In this document: positions 1-9,792 of the stretch, piece by piece
Numbering within the stretch: the stretch's first letter is position 1
Layout of the letters: the number at the start of each line of letters is the position of its first letter
Assembly: GCF_901709675.1 (NCBI RefSeq)
Contig: NC_051096.1
Coordinates: 1,825,001-1,889,000 of the forward strand
Length of the DNA stretch: 64,000 bases
Reading direction: 5' to 3'
DNA from: Syngnathus acus
Taxonomy: Eukaryota; Chordata; Actinopteri; Syngnathiformes; Syngnathidae
Notes under the pieces: generated by a model
Seen by the model: the letters and a program-made list of their open reading frames with translations, nothing else
What the model was told of the DNA's origin: nothing
Databases searched by the model: none
Translations under genes and position numbers: made by a program

Positions 1-95
1 CTGGTACAAGCCCTCTTGAGAGGGGCTGGACTCTCTTCCACTCTGGAGTTGCCCACAGTGAGAGGCGTCGAGCAGTTGTGGGCATACTTTATTAC
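1..95 (+). mobile_element. RTE/Rex3-like LINE fragment
   Basis: The stretch with 'gagttgcccacagtgagagg' resembles the internal part of RTE/Rex3-type non-LTR elements common in fish. It is cut by the window edge and stops abruptly, and no reading frame is intact. The RTE-like 3' tail near 1,000-1,180 may belong to the same element, separated by later insertions. The family assignment is from memory. Confidence 0.35.
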
Positions 96-164
96 TATAC
101 TATATTTGACCATATAATTATTTTGATATTGATTAAACGTGTTATTGTCGATAATATCATTATT

Positions 165-580
165 ATGCTGGTTGTTCATTGGAATCAACCTCCCATCTAT
201 CCAAGACTTGTACCTGTCCAGGACCAGGAAACGTGCAAGGAACATCTCTACAGACCCTTCTCACCCAGGTTGCAGTCTGTTTGAACTACTCCCCTCCGGA
301 CGGCGTTATAGAGCTCGGTACGCCAAAACCAGCAGACACAGAGACAGCTTCTTCCCCCAGGCTGTTGCTCTGATGAACTCACACCACTCATAGAGTCTCA
401 GAGGCATTACTGTGCAATAACATCCTGCTCTTCACACCTTTTTGAATTTGTCTACACTGTTTTTGCCATTATTCACATGTCCTGAGTGTTGTTAGTCACC
501 TAAATGTTGAACAGAGGGTGTGTTTTACCGAAGTCAAATTCCTTGTTTGGCACGCTCAAACATGGCGAATAAAAACTCTT
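165..580 (+). mobile_element. L2-like LINE 3' end
   Basis: A short open stretch encodes the end of a reverse-transcriptase ORF: NLPSIQDLYLSRTRKRA, then FELLPSGRRYRARYAK, then FFPQAVALMNSHHS and a stop. A 3' UTR follows, with a tail close to 'aataaaaactcttgaat'. A second copy with the same order lies at 27,150-27,520. It is 5'-truncated, as is typical of non-LTR retrotransposons, and is not a host gene. Confidence 0.6.
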
Positions 581-989
581 GAATCTTCTGATACTCCCAG
601 CAGATACTGGCAAGACAAGTCCAGGGAGCAGTTCAAGGGAAAGGCCAACAGTCAGACTCAGAGAGACCTTTTGATTATTATCGCCCTCATTCCAGAGATT
701 TTGATTTGTTTTTCCGGTACCACTTACAACAAAACCCAAAGAAAGCATATTTTGCTTCCAAATATTTGGTGGGTGAACCCCTCCACAGCTGAGTCTTGGA
801 ACTGTCCAGGACTAAAAATATCCAGGGTGAGTGTTGTTGTCACTATTATGCTTATATTGGAGTGCATATTTGTTTTGAATCAGCCAAAAACATACAATTG
901 TGTGTGCGCATGTGTGTGCGCACAAATGCGTTTTGCTTGTGCCCATGCATTTAAGTGTGGGTGTGAACATGCACGTGTGGGCAAGGCCA

Positions 990-1180
990 GGGTGGCCTGG
1001 TTACATAACTGACTCATGGCCTGAAAAAATCTCCCAGTCCGGCCCTGCCAGGGAACGCCTTGGGATACCCCGGGATGAGCTGGACAAAGTGGCTGGGGAG
1101 AGGGTATGTCTGGGAGTCCCTCCTTAAGCCGCTGCCCCCACGATCCGACCCCTGATAAGCGGAAGAAGATGGATGGATGC
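990..1180 (+). mobile_element. RTE-like LINE 3' tail
   Basis: 'cgccttgggataccccggga' followed by 'gctggacaaagtggctgggg' and ending 'gcggaagaagatggatggat' is the well-known 3' end of RTE-type (Rex3/Expander-like) LINEs of fish, which finish in a short ATGG repeat. Only the tail is present and it is not coding. Confidence 0.55.
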
Positions 1181-2711
1181 GTCCATCGGATCTACTTCGT
1201 ATTTGCTCGGGGGAGCCTATGTGCTCCTAAATCACGAAGTTGGTGAGTTTTTGCAAAACGCTGTTCTCATGGCAAAGCAGAGCTTCCCAAGAAAACAAAA
1301 ACACAAGTTTCAGGGTCTAAACGTGCACAAAAACTCATGAAGCCTTGCACAGGGGCAAGCAAAATCATTCATCATAACAATTTATAACAATTTGTTTCTT
1401 TTGTGATTTTTTCTTTTTTAATGGCTTAGTTGGACCAATTGTGAACAAAACAGCCCCGGTGCTACAAATAGTCTCCGGAGCTCGACTCGATACAAAGTTG
1501 GCCCTTTTCTTTTTCTTTTTTGACTTTTGGCCTTTGATAGAGAATCGGAGCACTATCAAAGGCCAAAAGTGAGTCGCTGTGAATTGGGTACACTTGTGCA
1601 TTTTGTAATAATTGTGTGCCGCTTTTAAATGTGGAATGAGTTCTTTTTGACAAAGGGCTTGCATAAAGTCTTCAAGCAAAATCATATAAAAAATATTTGA
1701 AAAGAAATACACTCTCCTTCTAATGATAGAAATTGTGAGCACCTGGCAATGCACATTGAAAAAAGGTTAAAAAAAGATGAAAGTACTCACCACTTTGGCC
1801 GTTGCGCGTCTAAGCTCCACTCGCTGTGTTGCGAGCTTGGAGTCTACCTGGTTTTGTTTTGCCACTAATTCTTTTTAATCATTTTTAATTGCGGCCCACG
1901 TCAAAACCTATTTTCAGTCTTTAATAAGGGTGCGGCTGACAAATAGCAGGACTTTGAGGTGTTTCATTCGGCAATTAACAAATGCTCGACGACATGACTA
2001 ATCAAAGAATTGAGCTTGCCAAGCCACATTTCAGAAAACCTCCCCATGATTGAGTGTGGCAACGAGGGGTGGCTGTGGCCCGACAACAATCCATCGCCAC
2101 GAAAAAGCACATGTTCCCAACGTTTATTAATGGGGCGGTCATATTTAAAAGTTTTGCCTCGCGAGTTAGCTTGTAAGGTGCGAGTAGCTCGGCGGCCTAT
2201 GTTTCTGCGTTCGCCAGTCAATGTGTACACCATGATCGGCAGCTACCAGTGAAACATCCAAATATAGTGGGCAAGTGCTTACACAGTCTTTCTTTTACCA
2301 CTTTTTTATATACCAAACGACAAAAGAATTCCAAGAAGAAATTACAATACATAGATAGTGTTGTATGTTGTTTGAGATGTCCGTTATTGAGCAAGGAAAA
2401 CAAAGATGTGGAGTAACAATTGGTCCTTTATTGGCAAGATCTTGGGTTGTTTAATGGCAGCCAGTACACGAGGCACGGCAGCAGATGAAACAACAGCCCC
2501 CATCTCCAGGTTAGAAGGTTTTATACTGTCCGGAAAAGGCCTGATCATTTGGTACCTATGTGTATTGAGAGGTTCTGGGTGCTGTATCCGTGTTCTGATT
2601 GAGCAGTTATGTTTATATAAGATAATACGATTTGCACACATATGAACATGAAAAAGTATGAGTTTGTCTAACTTAATAAAATATGTACACGTTGCTGTTT
2701 CACCCACTTCA
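1181..2711. other. Intergenic, no gene seen
   Basis: AT-rich DNA with short uninformative reading frames on both strands. No splice-linked coding pattern or recognised repeat stands out, except the hairpin at 1,523-1,570. Confidence 0.5.
1523..1570. repeat. Perfect 18-bp inverted repeat (hairpin)
   Basis: ACTTTTGGCCTTTGATAG at 1,523-1,540 is followed after 12 nt by its exact reverse complement at 1,553-1,570. A transcript from either strand would fold into an 18-bp stem. It may be the collapsed ends of a small transposon or a structured RNA; no other feature explains it. Confidence 0.8.
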
Positions 2712-2805
<94 letters not shown>

Positions 2806-2886
2806 CGATCGATCGATCGATCGATCGATCGATCGATCGATCGATCGATCGATAGATAGATCGATCGATCGATCGATCGATCGATC

Positions 2887-2957
<71 letters not shown>
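2712..2957. repeat. (GATA)n microsatellite with GATC blocks
   Basis: About 245 bp of 4-bp repeats. The outer parts are GATA units and the interior switches to GATC/ATCG units (about 2,803-2,887), with a short GATA patch between them. A second GATA array lies at 4,111-4,246. Confidence 0.97.
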
Positions 2958-2958
<1 letters not shown>

Positions 2959-3360
2959 TGAAACTTTATTTCTTCACACCTTCATTAATCTTTCTTTCAT
3001 ATACAGTACATATAACATAACATTTTCATAGCATGAGGAAAAGGGTCCCCGAGTGAAGCTAAGTATAAGCTTATATAACGGGGCCCAGACGGACGGACGA
3101 CAGACACTCGTTATACACACATACACACTCAACTCAGCTAACTATGGAAATGTGGATTTAATTATAGGTTTGTAAAAGATGGCTAAAAAGATGTTTTTTT
3201 AAATTGGAGATAGAGAGCATGAGCTTTAAGGCTTTGTCCATTTTGTTCCAAATTTGAGGTCCCCTACATCTGCGGTATTTCCCTATGATGTGTGTTTTAA
3301 CTCACGTAATCACGTCTGATGGGAATGCTGGGGTATAGTGATGGGGGTGAAACTGCATAG

Positions 3361-3665
3361 GCCAGCTCAGTGGCCTAGTGGTAGAGTGTCCGCCCTGAGA
3401 CTGGAAGGTTGTGGGTTCAAACCCCGGCCGGGTCATACCAAAGACTATAAAAATGGGACCCATTGCTTGGCACTCAGCATTAAGGGGTAGAATTGGGGGG
3501 TTAGATCACCAAATGATTCCCGAGCGCGGCACCGCTGCTGCTCACTGCTCCCCTCTCCCCCAGGGGATGGATTAAAATCACACGGGGATGGGTTCAATGC
3601 AGAGGACAAATTTCACCACACCCAGGTGTGTGTGTGACGATCATTGGGACTTTAATCTTTAATAG
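3361..3665 (+). mobile_element. tRNA-derived SINE, copy 1
   Basis: The head looks like a tRNA gene: 'ggcctagtggtagagtg' (A-box-like) and 'gggttcaaacccc' (B-box-like). A unique body with 'gattcccgagcgcggcac' follows, then a 3' tail 'gggactttaatctttaa'. The same body occurs at 27,682-28,000 (+) and, truncated, at 30,088-30,230 (-). RNA polymerase III-type internal promoter elements remain recognisable. Confidence 0.85.
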
Positions 3666-4108
3666 TATGTGGTTTCTCTTGTTCACAACTTGAAACATGA
3701 CACATGCATTGTGAGATTCATTCAGCTCAGGTAGTATTAGTAACTCAAAATGGCGGAAGAGAGGGAGGGATGGAGAATTAAACTCAGACCAAGACAAAGC
3801 CCTAATGACTTACTTTTGTAGAGATTGAAGTCTTTTAAGGTGACTGGAGAAGGTGTTGCCCCATATGACATTGCAATAGTTAAGATGAGGTACAACATTT
3901 TTTTTAAATAAAATAAGAAGTACTGACTGAGGGAGGAATTTTGTAAAATAAACCAACATACTTTGATAATTTAGATACAAGGTGATCAATGTGACATTTA
4001 AAGTTGAGTGCGTCATCTATGTATGAAGACCCACAGGAATTTTGTGGCATGGACTCTTTTCATGTCTTCCCCACTAATGACTTAAATTAAAAATCATGTA
4101 ATTGGTTT

Positions 4109-4247
<139 letters not shown>

Positions 4248-4699
4248 ATTATTGATTCCTGGGTATCAATTGGTATCCACACCCAAGATTGGGCACACAA
4301 GAGAGGTCAAATAATTCCAGCACCCAATGCAGTCTGAACTTGTATCCCGACTTATGTCTAAGAAACTAATAATAGTGTTTTCTGTGGCCGGTTGCCAATT
4401 TTTCAACGAAAAGGGTGACAGCTCGCCCGTTAGATTGAGAGAGCCACACTGCCTCCCCGTGGATGGAAGAAGGATTGTCTTTCACCGCGAGATGAACTGA
4501 GATTGCGCGTTCGTGCGTGTGCGCGTATGCCGCTTGAAAACGGCGGGATGTTTATGTCGAAAACAGTTGCACAATTGATTTTTTTAAACTTGCGTTGTAT
4601 GTTTGACAGAGACGTGTAAACGTTGCGCTCACCCTACACTGATCATATTCCACAAACCACACGCAGAAATAAATATTTACCAATGATAAATACTCTCTC

Positions 4700-4754
4700 A
4701 CACACACACGCACGAACGCGCGCACACACACACACGCGCACACACACACACCAA
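4700..4754. repeat. (CA)n microsatellite
   Basis: An imperfect CA repeat with CG interruptions, lying just upstream of the LINE fragment at 4,770. Confidence 0.9.
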
Positions 4755-4769
4755 AGAAATCCACACACC

Positions 4770-5872
4770 AGGATCTCTCCTGGTCCACCAACACCGCATC
4801 ACTGGCGAAGAAGGCCCAGCGCCGCCTGTACTTCCTGCGGAAACTCAGGCGAGCAAGTGCTCCTCCGGCCGTCATGACTACATTTTACCGTGGCACCATT
4901 GAGAGCGTCCTCTCCAGTTGTATCACTGTTTGGGGTGGTAGCTGCACTGGATACAACATGAAGGCCCTGCAGCGCATAGTGAACACGGCTGGTAAGGTTA
5001 TTGGTGCTTCACTCCCCTCCTTGAAGGACATTTACACCTCCCATCTCGCCCGCAAGGCGACCACGATTGTGAGTGATGTGAGTCACCCCGCTCACTCTTT
5101 GTTCGATCTTCTGCCCTCTGGGAAGAGGTACAGGAGCCTGCGCTCCCGCACCACCAGACTCACTGTAGCTGCCATAAGAAAATGCACTGATATGGAACGT
5201 TTTGAGCCAGGCTCTGTTTCCAAGTGGGAACCAATTTTAGTTTTGTGTTAGCGGTTCCTTTTTGAGAGTTACACAAGGGCGAGAGTGTCTGATTTTGAGC
5301 CACGGGGTGGCAACGTTTTCCGTTGGCATAAGCAAGTGATGAAGAATGCAAGGAATGCTTATTTTGTTTCTTTTGTGATAGCATTTTTGTTTATTGGTGA
5401 AACCAGAGGTTTGAAGACCTGTATTGTCTAGATTTACGTTTTTTCTTCGTTTTCTCCCTCGAGCAAATGCGGCAATGAGTTATCACGGCATGTGTGTGGA
5501 GAAGGAGTTGAATAAATGCCCGTTTTGAAGAACTGCTTGTACGCCTGATTGACAAGAGGGAGCTACACTCACCAACAGCTTCATTCTCCAGGCTGTTCGG
5601 ATCCTGAACTCTCTCCCCCCTTCTGCGTAGCGTCCTGTACTTTTGCGCTATATTCTGACTGTCTGCTGTATGCACACTTGCTCCATTTTTGCTCCTCTTA
5701 TTTATTGTGTTATTTGTTTATTTATTATTGGTTTTATTTTTTTGTGTTGTTTACTTGTATGTATATTGTGTACTATGTCTTGTCACCGTGGGATAGTGGG
5801 AACGTAATTTCGATTTCTTTGTGTCTTGGCATGTGAAGAAATTGACAATAAAGCAGACTTTGACTTTGAAAA
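4770..5872 (+). mobile_element. LINE 3' portion, split by a solo LTR
   Basis: One frame encodes the C-terminal end of a non-LTR reverse-transcriptase ORF: AKKAQRRLYFLRKL, FYRGTIESVLSSCITVWGG, then SLFDLLPSGKRYRSLRSRT. The frame breaks at 5,163 and resumes at 5,568 (NSFILQAVRILNSLPPS). The element ends at 'gacaataaagcagactttga' (about 5,842-5,868), a typical fish LINE 3' end. It is 5'-truncated and inactive. The break is exactly the solo LTR at 5,164-5,567. Confidence 0.8.
5164..5567 (+). mobile_element. Solo LTR (404 bp) inside a LINE
   Basis: The insert begins TGTAGCT and ends AGCTACA (the TG...CA rule with a 7-bp terminal inverted repeat). It is flanked by the 5-bp duplication CTCAC at 5,159-5,163 and 5,568-5,572. 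An AATAAA lies near the right end (about 5,510). Removing the insert plus one duplication restores the LINE reading frame, so the boundaries are certain. The size, 5-bp duplication and polyadenylation signal fit a solo LTR, probably Gypsy-type. A small DNA transposon is a less likely alternative. Confidence 0.8.
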
Positions 5873-5920
5873 AGCATGGGAAAATTTGTGAATAATTTAG
5901 AAGCAAATTTCTCTCCATAT

Positions 5921-6290
5921 TAGGCGGCTCGGTGGCGCGCTGGGTAGCACGCCCGCCTCATAGTTAGGAGGGTGCGAGTTCGATTCCACCTCCGGCCCTC
6001 CCTGTGTGGAGTTTGCATGTACTCCCCGGGCCCGCGTGGGTTTTCTCCGGACACTCCGGTTTCCTCCCGCATCCCAAAAACATGCTTGGTAGGCCGATTG
6101 AAGACTCCAACTTGTCCCTAGGTGTGAGTGCGAGTGCAAATGGTTGTTTGTCTCTGTGTGCCCTGCGATTGGCTGGCAACCGGTTCAGGGTGTCCCCCGC
6201 CTACTGCCCGATGACGGCTGGGATAGGCTCAAGCGCACCCGCGACCCCCGTGCGGACTAAGCGGTTCAGAAAATGGATGGATGGATTTCT
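5921..6290 (+). mobile_element. tRNA-derived SINE (second family), copy 1
   Basis: A tRNA-like head ('ggcggctcggtggcgcgctg', 'gcgagttcgattccacc') is followed by the body with 'gtgggttttctccgg' and 'cactccggtttcctcccgca' that marks a widespread fish SINE group. The tail is ATGGATGG. A reverse-strand copy lies at 56,425-56,785. Confidence 0.85.
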
Positions 6291-7295
6291 CTCCATATTG
6301 GGAGAGGCTGCTCGCTGCAGAAGCACTGGGTAGAGCTGTTCCAGAAACAGTCCAACCAAACAGAAGTGATCACGCCCATTTTCCACCAGACATTGCGCCA
6401 ACTTATTTATTTATTTATTTAACTTGATTGCAAACGAATATATTTACAATCTAGTAGAGAAATCAATAATATTTAATGTTTGTTTATTTCTATTGAAAAT
6501 ACATTTAATGGTTGGAAAACACACAAGGGTTAAACAGTTAGTTGTTTGCTAGGGGTGTAACGATTCATCGATATACATCGATTAATCGATATAATGCTCT
6601 ACGATTTGTTGGCATCGAAGCTAAACGTAAACATCGATCTATATCGCCCGTTTTTGACCTCGGACATTAGACGCGACTTTATTTTGAAATCCAGTTCATT
6701 GTTGCTTGCTTCCTCTTTCCGGGAGCAGTGCGCGGCGTGTTGTGTTGTGAGCTATGTGGGCTATGATCTTTCTTGCCCCATGCCATCACGTATTACATTT
6801 TATATTGGTATTTTGAATGTATCGTTTATTCTTCATACTCTATGTTGTCACTATAGCAGTTCTGCTGCATTCCCATCTTGGGATCTGATACAGTAGGCTA
6901 GGGTGCTGAAACTATTCATGAACTAATACAGTAACCCCTCGCTACATGGCGGTTCGATTATCGCGGCTTCAGTACATCGCGGATTTTTTTTTGCCCCCCC
7001 CCAAAAAAACTATTTGCAAATTCGAAATAAACCTTCTAAATTGAGGAATTATGGCATGAAAGTTGCCCACACGCCAGCAGAAGGCAGGGAGTGTCCACAC
7101 AATTGCAGTATGTACACTTGTCCTTTTTTATAAAAAAAAGTTTTTATAATAATAAAAGGGTTCTAAAACATATTTACAGTATGTACGCTTGTACCTTGTA
7201 TAAAAAAAATCTTATATTGTTAAAATTGTTATAAAATTGTTGTAATAATAAGAGTTCTAAAAACATTTACAGTATGGCTACATATACATATGTCT

Positions 7296-7297
<2 letters not shown>

Positions 7298-7330
<33 letters not shown>
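7298..7330. repeat. (AC)n microsatellite
   Basis: About 16 AC units, immediately left of the nested transposon at 7,339. Confidence 0.9.
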
Positions 7331-7332
<2 letters not shown>

Positions 7333-7338
7333 ATCATA

Positions 7339-7998
7339 CAGTGGAGCTTCGGTTTTCGAACGTCCCGGTTCTCGAACAAATCAGTATTCGAACAAAAAAT
7401 TCGAGATTTGTTTGCTTCGGATGTCGGGCGAAATTCGGTTGTCGAACCTCGCAAGAGCCGAGAGGACCCGCATGCCAACTGACTCCGTTCGTTATTACGT
7501 TCTCGTTACTCTGAGGATTGCATCAACTCTAATCATGCCTCCAAAGGAAGCAAGTGGGAGCAGTAAAGCCATCCGAAAACACAAAGACGCTCCTAAAGCA
7601 ATGCGACAGTGAGCGCCCGGTTGCGCATGCGGTTGCGCGATTGGACCAAATTAAGCTCCCTGCGCACTGAGGTCCACTTAAATTTTGGAAAGTACATTAG
7701 GACTTTAAAAATATTTTCTAAATTTTAGCGACGCTCTGTCACAATAATGCGACCTGCGCGGTGCAGTTGCGCGGTCGGCGGTGCGCAACGGTTGCGCGTT
7801 CGGCGGTGCGCAACGGTTGCGCGTTCGGCGGTGCGCAACGGTTGCGCGTTCGGCGGTGCGCTGCAGTTGCGCGATCGGACAAAATTAAGCTCCCTGCGCA
7901 CTGATGTCCACTTAAATTTTGGAAAGTACATCAGGACTTTAAAAATATCTTCTAAATTTCAGCGACGGCTCCAGGGCCGGTTCTAGGAATGCACATTC

Positions 7999-8031
<33 letters not shown>

Positions 8032-8870
8032 TTTAACACTGTTAGTGTTTTCTTCACGGCAGTTGTTAGCTGTGTGTCCAGATCTCAACCTGGAGAAGTG
8101 GATTGCACTCTGTCAGGCCACTACACTAAGACCTGTCCAGCTTGGGTGTCCCACCTGAAGATTAAAGCTTCTGCTGGTATTGCTCTTAGGGTCACTGAGG
8201 CACGCAAACCCCCTGACCACAATAAGGTGGCAATCTCTCAGGGGGGGGAACATATAATATGAATGTTATATTAACTATTATTTGAGTTGTCGTTAATCAC
8301 TAGTTATATCACGGGTCATTACGACGAGTTTGGTGGAGTTTTTACTGCTTCTTCCAACTCCTACCGCGCTGACTGTAACTTGACACTCTCTGGCAGCGTC
8401 TTGCCTCATTTGTATACTCACAGTGATTGGATGTTTACGGAGGGGCGCGGAGTCCTGACAGCAGGCTGTGTGAGGACACACACTGCACCGACATGAGAGA
8501 AGAGAGGGGGCTGATTAACCTACGTGTGTTTCTATCAGCGGATTTTTCACTTCTAAAAGTTTGATTCGAGGGGGCAGGACATTTGTTTGAGGGGGCGTTG
8601 CCCCCTCTTGCCCCTGCGTAGAGCCGGCACTGGACGGCTCTGTCACAATAATGCGACCAGCGCGGGGCAGTTACGCGGTCGGCGACGCGCTACGGTTGCG
8701 CGTTCGGCGGTGCACTGCAGTTCCGCGATTGGACAAAAATGCGCAAATGAAAAAATGCTTAAAAATATATATATATATTTGTAATAGGAAAATATGATTC
8801 GGAATTCGAACAATTCACTTCTCGAACAGCCTTCTGGAACGGATTGTGTTCGAAAACCGAGGCTCCACTG
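7339..8870. mobile_element. Tigger/pogo-like DNA transposon (middle of nest 1)
   Basis: Terminal inverted repeats begin CAGTGGAGC(T/C)TCGGTTTTCGAA, flanked by TA on both sides (7,337-7,338 and 8,871-8,872). The interior carries GC-rich blocks and three tandem copies of a 25-bp unit (about 7,781-7,860). A related element is at 14,301-15,162. No transposase is evident. A hAT element sits inside at 7,972-8,632. Confidence 0.75.
7972..8632. mobile_element. hAT element (innermost of nest 1)
   Basis: Ends CAGGGCCGGTTCTAGG and CAGTGCCGGCTCTACG (reverse-complemented) form an imperfect terminal inverted repeat. The exact 8-bp duplication GACGGCTC lies at 7,964-7,971 and 8,633-8,640, the hallmark of hAT insertion. 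It is non-autonomous and 661 bp long. Confidence 0.85.
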
Positions 8871-9369
8871 TATTTATATTCATATTATTTATATTTATCT
8901 TCTGTATGTCATTTATACTACGTATTAATATAGTATTTGCATGTTTGAAACTATTATTTAATGTTCTAATGATAACATATGCCCTCATATGTTTTAATAT
9001 ACACTTATATATGTTGTATGTGTGATACACAAACAATGTATGTTAAAAAAAAGGGTGACTACTTGGCGGATTTTCACATATCGCGCGTGGTCTTGGAACC
9101 AATTATCCGTGATAAACGAGAGATTACTGTATGTATGTATTATTTTACGAGTTCACGCAAATATGGGCTGCGACACGGTGTATCGGGTCAGTGATGACGT
9201 GAGGACATCTGCAGTCGACGTCCCCCGACGATCGTGTTGGCTTGCGTTAACAGTCCGACGTGCTTTGTGTGAAACGTGTGGGCTTTTTACGGTGTTAACG
9301 GACCCATGGCAGCTCTTTAGGGTTTTGCACTGCAGAGAAGCAAAGAGGAGGCATTGAATTCATTTCTCT

Positions 9370-9375
9370 TTTATT
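9370..9375 (-). terminator. Polyadenylation signal for the 811-aa gene
   Basis: AATAAA on the minus strand, about 420 nt downstream of the stop codon at 9,793. No nearer canonical signal is obvious. Confidence 0.5.
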
Positions 9376-9792
9376 GTGTCCAGCCAAGAAGGGAACAGCG
9401 TTCCATCAATGAAGACGGATGAACGGACGGATCAGTTCGTCTGCGCCACGTCACCCTCGTTCCACCTATTGGAAGCCACGCACAATCATTTCCTCTCCGC
9501 GCTTGGCTTCACGATGATGTGTGAGGCGAGTCCAACTCGTCACTTGTCTTCATCGGGTCTGACGCGCAACTCCGACATGTTCTTTCAAGTGCGTCCCAAA
9601 AGTAGCGGAAGCACAACTCATGCAGTCATGGTCGCTGACGTTCATGATGGCGTCCCGGCAGACAAATGCGGTTCACTTTGGCCAATGCGAGTGAATATAT
9701 GACGAGCACATTTGAAATACAAATCGTAACACGAGGACAAGCAGATACATTTCTTCCCTCAATGTACACATTTACAAAATTGAAAACAGATT

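Larger units (their letters stand above)
6929..9129. mobile_element. Tigger/pogo-like DNA transposon (outermost of nest 1)
   Basis: The left end is CAGTAACCCCTCG and the right end, reverse-complemented, is CAGTAATCTCTCG. Both ends abut TA (6,927-6,928 and 9,130-9,131), the target duplication of Tc1/mariner-type elements. No transposase frame remains. About 1.5 kb of its present length is a second transposon (7,339-8,870). Confidence 0.7.

Noticed and set aside
3361-3440. A functional tRNA gene
   Set aside because: The A- and B-box-like segments are the head of a SINE present in at least three copies; the cloverleaf is not intact.
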